NCBI GenBank assembly: GCA_041855735.1
Contig: JBHAEV010000254.1
Location: 1-8,392, forward strand
Reading direction: 5' to 3'
DNA length: 8,392 bases
Origin: CALALP01 sp041855735
GTDB lineage: Bacteria > Bacillota > Clostridia > Lachnospirales > Lachnospiraceae
Below, piece by piece: positions 4,445 to 8,392 of the stretch. Below the pieces are notes generated by a model. It was given only the letters and a program-made list of their open reading frames with translations, had not been told where the DNA came from and ran no database searches. The position numbers and the translations under genes were made by a program. Position 1 is the first letter of the stretch. Each line of letters opens with the position of its first letter.

Positions 4445-6610
4445 ATGAAGGGCAATTTAAAAATCAACAGTGAGAATTTGTTTCCGATTATCAAAAAGTG
4501 GCTGTATTCCGACCACGATATTTTTGTAAGAGAATTGATTTCCAATGGTTCCGATGCCATAACCAAGTTGAAAAAGCTGGCACTGATGAATGAATTCAAC
4601 GAGCCGGCAGGAGAGAAATATCGCTTGGATGTGTCGGTAAATCCGAAGGACAAGACCATTACATTTACCGACAACGGACTCGGCATGACGGCGGAGGAGG
4701 TGGAAGAGTACATCAACCAGATCGCATTTTCCGGTGCCAAGGATTTTGTGGAAAAGTACAAGGACAAAACGAATGATGACCAGATTATCGGTCACTTCGG
4801 TTTGGGATTTTATTCGGCATTTATGGTTGCGGATAAGGTAACCATCGACACGCTTTCCTATAGGGACGGAGCAAGTGCGGTACATTGGGTCAGCGACGGT
4901 GGCACGGAATATGAAATGGGAGATTCCGAAAAGACGGAGCGCGGCACAAGCATTACGCTTCACCTAAACTCCGACAGCTCGGAATTTTGCAATCTCTACC
5001 GCATTCGGGAGGTGCTGGAAAAATACTGTTCCTTTATGCCGTATGAAATTTTCCTGACGGATGCCTGTGCGGAAAAGAAAACTACGGAGATTCCTGCCGA
5101 TGAGTTGAGGGAAGGGGAGGAAATACTGGAAACCATTGTGGAACCGGCCAAGACCGAGGAAAGGGAAAATGAGGACGGGACGAAGGAAGTGACGGAAGTT
5201 TCTCCGGCGACCACAAAATACAAGGTTTACGAAAGGGAGACACCGATCAATGACGTCCATCCTCTTTGGAACAAGCATCCGAATGAATGCCAAAAGGATG
5301 ATTATGTCAGCTTTTATCGAAAGGTTTTTCATGACTTCAAGGAGCCGCTGTTCTGGATTCATTTGAACATGGATTATCCGTTTCATTTGAAGGGAATCTT
5401 GTACTTCCCGAAGATCAATATGGAATACGAATCGATTGAAGGGAAGATCAAGCTTTACAACAACCAGGTTTTCATTGCGGATAATATCAAAGAGGTGATA
5501 CCGGAGTTCCTGATGCTTTTGAAGGGCGTGATCGACTGTCCGGATTTGCCATTGAACGTATCCCGGTCGGCATTGCAAAATGACGGTTTCGTAAAGAAAA
5601 TTTCGGATTATATTTCCAAAAAAGTTGCCGACAAGCTCAACGGACTTCGCAAAACGGACAGGGAAAACTACGAAAAATACTGGGATGATATTGCGCCTTT
5701 CATCAAATTCGGTTCCTTAAAGGATGAGAAGTTTGCGGAAAAAATTGCTTCCAGCATCCTGTTTAAGAGCATTTACGACAAATACCTGACAATTGAGGAT
5801 TTAAAACAGGAAAAAAGCGAAAAAGCGGAAGGTGCGGCTGATCCGGTTCAAGCTGCGGACAATCAAAGCCAGAAAGAGGACAATCAAACCCAAGGTGCGG
5901 ACAATCAAAGCGAAGATATACAGGAGAACACTGAAAACAGCGCTGCACAATCTGCCGAAAGCACCGACAAAAGTTCCGAAACATCGGATTCTTCGGAAAA
6001 ATCCGAGGATGAGCAGCTGAAGATTTATTATGTTACGGATGAGAAAGCACAGGCATCGTACATTCAAATGTTCAAAGATGCGCAGAAAGAAGCGGTTTAT
6101 CTGACACATAACATCGATACACCGTTTATCTCGAATCTGGAGTTCAAGCATAAAAACCTGAAATTCCTTCGAATCGATTCGGATATTCACGATTCCCTGA
6201 AAGAGGAGGCACAGATTGCAGAGGATGAGGCGAAAAGACAGGAGGAACTGGCAAAGCTGGTCAAAGAGAAGCTCGGGATTGAGAAATTAACGGTGAAGCT
6301 GGAAAGTCTGGCAAATGAAAAAAATGCCTCGATGATCACCGTATCGGAAGAATCCAGAAGAATGCAGGACATGATGCGTCAGTATTCGATGGCAGGAATG
6401 GGAAATATGTTTGACAGCCTTGATGAAACTCTTATACTAAATTCTAAAAATGAATTAGTTAAAAAGTTAATTCAAAATCCGAATCATCCGAAAGCGGATT
6501 TGATTTCGGAACAACTCTATGATCTGGCAAAATTGAGCCACGGTTCTCTGAATCCGGAACGGATGGCGAAGTTTGTGGAAAGAAGCAATGGATTGCTTTC
6601 GGATCTGTAA
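4445..6610 (+). CDS. htpG: Hsp90-family chaperone HtpG with low-complexity insert
   Basis: A 721-residue cytoplasmic ATP-dependent chaperone; bacterial HtpG is usually about 620-650 residues. The N-terminal GHKL ATPase domain has E30 and N34 in RELISNGSDA, D76 in TDNGLGM, and the lid/Gly motif GHFGLGFYSAFMVAD (116-130). A Glu/Lys-rich stretch (about residues 215-260) sits at the N-middle junction, where eukaryotic Hsp90 has its charged linker. The middle domain has PLWNKHP, LKGILYFPK and PLNVSRSALQ with R374, the probable gamma-phosphate-sensing Arg. At residues about 456-521 there is a Gln/Asn/Ser/Glu-rich insert. It sits where typical family members carry the SLxxYVxRM motif before IYYITGE; here the flanks are LTIEDLKQ and LKIYYVTDE. 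The C-terminal dimerisation domain appears complete. AAAGGAG lies 5 nt before the ATG. Control is by CIRCE/HrcA and a consensus promoter. There is no clear terminator after the stop. Confidence 0.95.
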   Translation: MKGNLKINSENLFPIIKKWLYSDHDIFVRELISNGSDAITKLKKLALMNEFNEPAGEKYRLDVSVNPKDKTITFTDNGLGMTAEEVEEYINQIAFSGAKDFVEKYKDKTNDDQIIGHFGLGFYSAFMVADKVTIDTLSYRDGASAVHWVSDGGTEYEMGDSEKTERGTSITLHLNSDSSEFCNLYRIREVLEKYCSFMPYEIFLTDACAEKKTTEIPADELREGEEILETIVEPAKTEERENEDGTKEVTEVSPATTKYKVYERETPINDVHPLWNKHPNECQKDDYVSFYRKVFHDFKEPLFWIHLNMDYPFHLKGILYFPKINMEYESIEGKIKLYNNQVFIADNIKEVIPEFLMLLKGVIDCPDLPLNVSRSALQNDGFVKKISDYISKKVADKLNGLRKTDRENYEKYWDDIAPFIKFGSLKDEKFAEKIASSILFKSIYDKYLTIEDLKQEKSEKAEGAADPVQAADNQSQKEDNQTQGADNQSEDIQENTENSAAQSAESTDKSSETSDSSEKSEDEQLKIYYVTDEKAQASYIQMFKDAQKEAVYLTHNIDTPFISNLEFKHKNLKFLRIDSDIHDSLKEEAQIAEDEAKRQEELAKLVKEKLGIEKLTVKLESLANEKNASMITVSEESRRMQDMMRQYSMAGMGNMFDSLDETLILNSKNELVKKLIQNPNHPKADLISEQLYDLAKLSHGSLNPERMAKFVERSNGLLSDL
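5852..5914 (+). repeat. Three tandem 21-nt repeats inside htpG
   Basis: Three consecutive 21-nt units encode the heptapeptides AADNQSQ, KEDNQTQ and GADNQSE (residues 470-490). The core GGACAATCAAA is identical in all three, with exact 21-nt phasing. They form part of the low-complexity insert and are a likely site of copy-number variation between strains. Confidence 0.8.
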
Positions 6611-6666
6611 AACTGCGGTTCATAAGAAAAATGCTAAATGTAAAAATAAAACCTTGCTCTTGATGA

Positions 6667-6695
6667 TTGACTTCCGTGGTCGTATTCATTATAAT
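6667..6695 (+). promoter_or_regulatory. SigA promoter of the degV-family gene
   Basis: TTGACT (6667-6672) and a perfect TATAAT (6690-6695) are spaced by 17 bp. Initiation is expected near 6702, giving a leader of about 80 nt before the ATG at 6782. The promoter lies in the gap after htpG, so this gene has its own transcription start even though no terminator is seen after htpG. Confidence 0.85.
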
Positions 6696-6698
6696 CAA

Positions 6699-6719
6699 AT
6701 GTAGTTTTGATAACTACAT
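6699..6719 (+). promoter_or_regulatory. Operator-like palindrome at the degV transcription start
   Basis: Perfect 8-bp arms ATGTAGTT (6699-6706) and AACTACAT (6712-6719) flank a 5-bp spacer (TTGAT). The palindrome starts 4 bp after the -10 box and spans the predicted +1, a classic repressor-operator position; in RNA it would be a 5'-terminal hairpin. The TAGT-N8-ACTA pattern is loosely like the FapR box as I remember it, but the match is weak. The binding protein is unknown. Confidence 0.55.
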
Positions 6720-6781
6720 GGATTTTGCGACGTCGAAACATGTACAGAATGGGATCAAGTACAGAAACGGATGGAGGTAAG

Positions 6782-7633
6782 ATGAAATACGCAATCATAG
6801 GAGATAGTTGTTCGGATTTGGGGGCGAAGGAATTAAAAACGGGAGCGATTCAATTGATTCCGCTGATGTTGGAGTTGGGAGATTATCATATTCTGGATGA
6901 CGGAAGATTTAATCAGAAAGATTTCATCCGAAGAATTGAAAACTCTCCGGCGGGGCCGAAGACGGCTTGCCCGACTCCGCTTGCATTCAAGGAGGCGATT
7001 GAGGCAGCCAAAGATGCAGAGGGAGTGTTCATTGTGACATTGTCCGAGCATTTAAGCGGCACCTATCAGAGTGCGGTGCTCGGAAAGAAGATGTACGAAG
7101 AGGAACATCCGGACGCAAAAAAGATTATGGTTTTAAGTTCGCATTCCGCATCGGCGGGACAGTATCGTCTGATTGTCGAATTGCAGAAACTGATCTCGGA
7201 CGGACTGGATTTTGAGGAAATTGCGAAGAAAATCACATCCCTCAGAGACAGAATGAAGACGTATTTCGTTTTGGAAACCTTGGAGGTACTTCGCAAAAAC
7301 GGGCGAATTTCCGGTCTCAGCGCATTTTTTGCCACCGCATTGAATATCAAACCGATTATGGGGGCGGTGGAAGGTGTGATTGTCAAGCTTGATCAGGCAA
7401 GGGGCATTCAAAAGGCGTTGAAGAAAATGGTGGATCTGGCAGTGGCGGATGCAGGGAATCGAATCGGTGAGATGACCGTTTGCATCACCAATGTCAATAA
7501 TCCGGAAAGAGCGAAATATGTAGAGAAACTCTTTCGGGATGCGGGAAACTTTAAAGCGATTTTGCATTCCGATGCGGCAGGAGTGGCAACCGTGTATGCC
7601 TGCGACGGCGGCATAGTGATCGGCATGGGATAA
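6782..7633 (+). CDS. DegV family fatty-acid-binding protein (FakB-like)
   Basis: A 283-residue protein of the DegV family. Characterised members (FakB) bind a fatty acid and present it to the kinase FakA for phosphorylation and entry into phospholipid synthesis. Visible motifs are IIGDSCSDL (residues 5-13, usually DSTxDL, here with Cys at the Thr/Ser position), TACPTP (61-66, usually TSQPS/T), LSEHLSGTYQSA (around 87-98), the signature LETLEVLRKNGRISG and LNIKPIM. The T61 and S92 equivalents thought to contact the fatty-acid carboxylate are present. The start at 6782 gives the family N-terminus and follows GGAGGT (6773-6778). An earlier in-frame ATA (6707) would add 25 residues unlike the family, beginning within the palindrome. 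Expression is likely from the 6667-6695 promoter under the palindrome. No fakA gene is visible. Family assignment is firm; the lipid ligand is not known. Confidence 0.9.
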   Translation: MKYAIIGDSCSDLGAKELKTGAIQLIPLMLELGDYHILDDGRFNQKDFIRRIENSPAGPKTACPTPLAFKEAIEAAKDAEGVFIVTLSEHLSGTYQSAVLGKKMYEEEHPDAKKIMVLSSHSASAGQYRLIVELQKLISDGLDFEEIAKKITSLRDRMKTYFVLETLEVLRKNGRISGLSAFFATALNIKPIMGAVEGVIVKLDQARGIQKALKKMVDLAVADAGNRIGEMTVCITNVNNPERAKYVEKLFRDAGNFKAILHSDAAGVATVYACDGGIVIGMG

Positions 7634-7649
7634 AGACGGATTTCTTTCG

Positions 7650-7673
7650 GATTCTTCGTTGAGAATCATTTTT
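7650..7673 (+). terminator. Weak intrinsic terminator after the degV-family gene
   Basis: A 6-bp stem GATTCT (7650-7655) / AGAATC (7662-7667) with a 6-base loop is followed by A and five T residues (7669-7673). It lies 17 bp after the stop codon. The stem is short and AT-rich, so termination may be partial. Its right arm overlaps the -35 box of the next gene. Confidence 0.5.
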
Positions 7674-7687
7674 ACCTGTGATAGAAT
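7659..7687 (+). promoter_or_regulatory. Putative SigA promoter of galK
   Basis: TTGAGA (7659-7664) and TAGAAT (7682-7687) are separated by 17 bp, with a TG dinucleotide at 7677-7678 upstream of the -10 box. Both boxes match consensus at 5 of 6 positions. Transcription would begin around 7694, about 40 nt before the galK ATG. Confidence 0.65.
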
Positions 7688-7695
7688 AGGAAGTA

Positions 7696-7709
7696 TCGTG
7701 AGTTCACGA
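7696..7709 (+). promoter_or_regulatory. Operator-like palindrome in the galK leader
   Basis: The arms TCGTGA (7696-7701) and TCACGA (7704-7709) are perfectly complementary around a 2-bp centre. The site lies at the predicted transcription start of galK and upstream of its AGGAGG (7723-7728). The short, tightly centred palindrome is the sort of site used by LacI/GalR-type sugar repressors, but it is not a known consensus that I can name. Confidence 0.45.
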
Positions 7710-7732
7710 AAATTCCTGTCTGAGGAGGCATT

Positions 7733-8392
7733 ATGAGTATTGCACAGAAGAAATTATTCTTGCGAACAAAAGAGGTGGAAGCATTATTTTCGAAATTGTA
7801 CGGTGAAGAACAGGTGGAACAGGAGATCGCCAGATATACGTCGGTTTTGGACGGATATTCGGCAAATTACGGGGATGGCGACATTCGATTGTTCTCGTCT
7901 CCGGGAAGAACGGAAATATGCGGAAATCATACGGATCACAATCACGGTAAAATTGTCGGCGGAAGCATCAATTTGGACTGCATCGGTGCGGCTGCGACCA
8001 ATACCGAGTTTAAGGTAAAAATCATCAGCGAAAGCTTCAATCAGAACTTTACCGTCGATTTGACCAGATTGAGTCCCGGAACGCGAAAGTCGGGGACGGA
8101 AGAACTGGTGAAAGGGATCTTGAAAGGTTTTTTGGACAGAGGGTATAAAATCGGCGGTTTTAACGCATACATTACCAGCAATGTCATTGCGAGTGCGGGA
8201 GTCAGTTCTTCCGCGGCATTCGAAACTTTGATTTGTCAGATGATCAATACACTGTTCAATGAAGGAAAAGTGGATGTCGTGACCTATGCCCATATCGGAA
8301 AGTTTGCCGAGAATGTATATTGGGACAAGGCGAGCGGTTTGCTCGACCAAATGTGCTGTGCGGTGGGCGGTTTGATCACCATCGATTTCAAG
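7733..8392 (+). CDS. galK: Galactokinase, 3'-truncated by window edge
   Basis: The first 220 codons of a GHMP-family galactokinase (usual length about 390-430), which phosphorylates galactose at C1 in the Leloir pathway. The sugar-binding signature is GRTEICGNHTDHNHG (residues 58-72), with R59, H66 and D68 in family positions. The usual Glu of GEHTDYN is Asn65. The ATP-binding GHMP loop is SAGVSSSAA (154-162), and the catalytic Asp lies in GLLDQM (D205). The ATG is 4 nt after AGGAGG. The gene has its own promoter and an operator-like palindrome in its leader, suggesting sugar-responsive control. The reading frame runs to the last base of the window without a stop. The rest of a gal operon (galT, galE), if there is one, would be downstream. 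Another GHMP sugar kinase specificity is possible because of the Asn substitution, but galactokinase is the best call. Confidence 0.92.
   Translation, partial: MSIAQKKLFLRTKEVEALFSKLYGEEQVEQEIARYTSVLDGYSANYGDGDIRLFSSPGRTEICGNHTDHNHGKIVGGSINLDCIGAAATNTEFKVKIISESFNQNFTVDLTRLSPGTRKSGTEELVKGILKGFLDRGYKIGGFNAYITSNVIASAGVSSSAAFETLICQMINTLFNEGKVDVVTYAHIGKFAENVYWDKASGLLDQMCCAVGGLITIDFK

Noticed and set aside
4964..5578. 204-codon antisense open frame opposite htpG
   Set aside because: It is a shadow of a strongly conserved htpG coding frame, with no family resemblance and no initiation signal.
6583..6598. AAGCAAT/ATTGCTT inverted repeat at the end of htpG as a terminator
   Set aside because: It lies in the coding sequence, leaves a 2-base loop and has no following T-run.
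6707..6781. 25-residue N-terminal extension of the DegV protein
   Set aside because: It would start at a non-ATG codon within the palindrome, about 5 bases after the predicted transcription start, and adds sequence not found in the family. GGAGGT directly precedes the ATG at 6782.
7784..8350. 188-codon antisense open frame opposite galK
   Set aside because: The + frame encodes unmistakable galactokinase motifs; the antisense frame shows no recognisable family or start signal.
1..8392. CRISPR array, tRNA/rRNA, riboswitch or T-box, transposon ends
   Set aside because: I saw no regularly spaced repeats beyond the short coding ones, no cloverleaf or rRNA-like sequence, no T-box-type leader, and no transposase or terminal inverted repeats. 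This was judged by eye only.

Overview
The window reads as chromosomal DNA of a low-to-mid-GC, Gram-positive anaerobe, most likely Clostridia and possibly the Lachnospiraceae. The reasons are strong GGAGG-type ribosome-binding sites, near-consensus SigA promoters (TTGACA-N17-TATAAT), a CIRCE heat-shock operator, an FchA-FolD folate pair, and a galactokinase with a GNHTDH motif that I associate with clostridial enzymes. All genes lie on the + strand. There are no RNA genes, mobile elements or CRISPR arrays that I can see. The genus is not determinable from the sequence alone.

Layout. (1) 1-746: 3' part of a MetF-type methylenetetrahydrofolate reductase, followed by two tandem hairpins, the second a good intrinsic terminator. 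(2) 927-2335: a promoter and a 446-residue protein with a sigma-70 region-4-like helix-turn-helix, a long acidic repetitive linker and a C-terminal membrane anchor. (3) 2413-4353: a tight run of a YbgC-like acyl-CoA thioesterase, an FTCD-family methenyl-THF cyclohydrolase (fchA) and folD, with fchA and folD overlapping by ATGA. (4) 4350-6610: a CIRCE element that overlaps the folD stop codon and also looks like the folD terminator, then a consensus promoter and an enlarged htpG (Hsp90, 721 aa). (5) 6667-7633: a promoter with an operator-like palindrome and a DegV/FakB fatty-acid-binding protein. (6) 7650-8392: a weak terminator, a promoter, a second operator-like palindrome and the first 220 codons of a galactokinase.

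How the genes fit together. MetF, FchA and FolD cover three successive steps of the C1-tetrahydrofolate ladder: methenyl-THF cyclohydrolase, methylene-THF dehydrogenase and methylene-THF reductase. The FolD here lacks the Lys and Gln that the family uses for cyclohydrolase chemistry (I50 and F94 at those positions), while a dedicated cyclohydrolase gene is translationally coupled to it. The pair therefore looks like a split version of the normally bifunctional enzyme. The other points worth attention are the membrane-anchored sigma-like protein, the compact CIRCE/terminator/promoter junction before htpG, the low-complexity insert in HtpG, and a duplicated translation-start region in front of the thioesterase gene.
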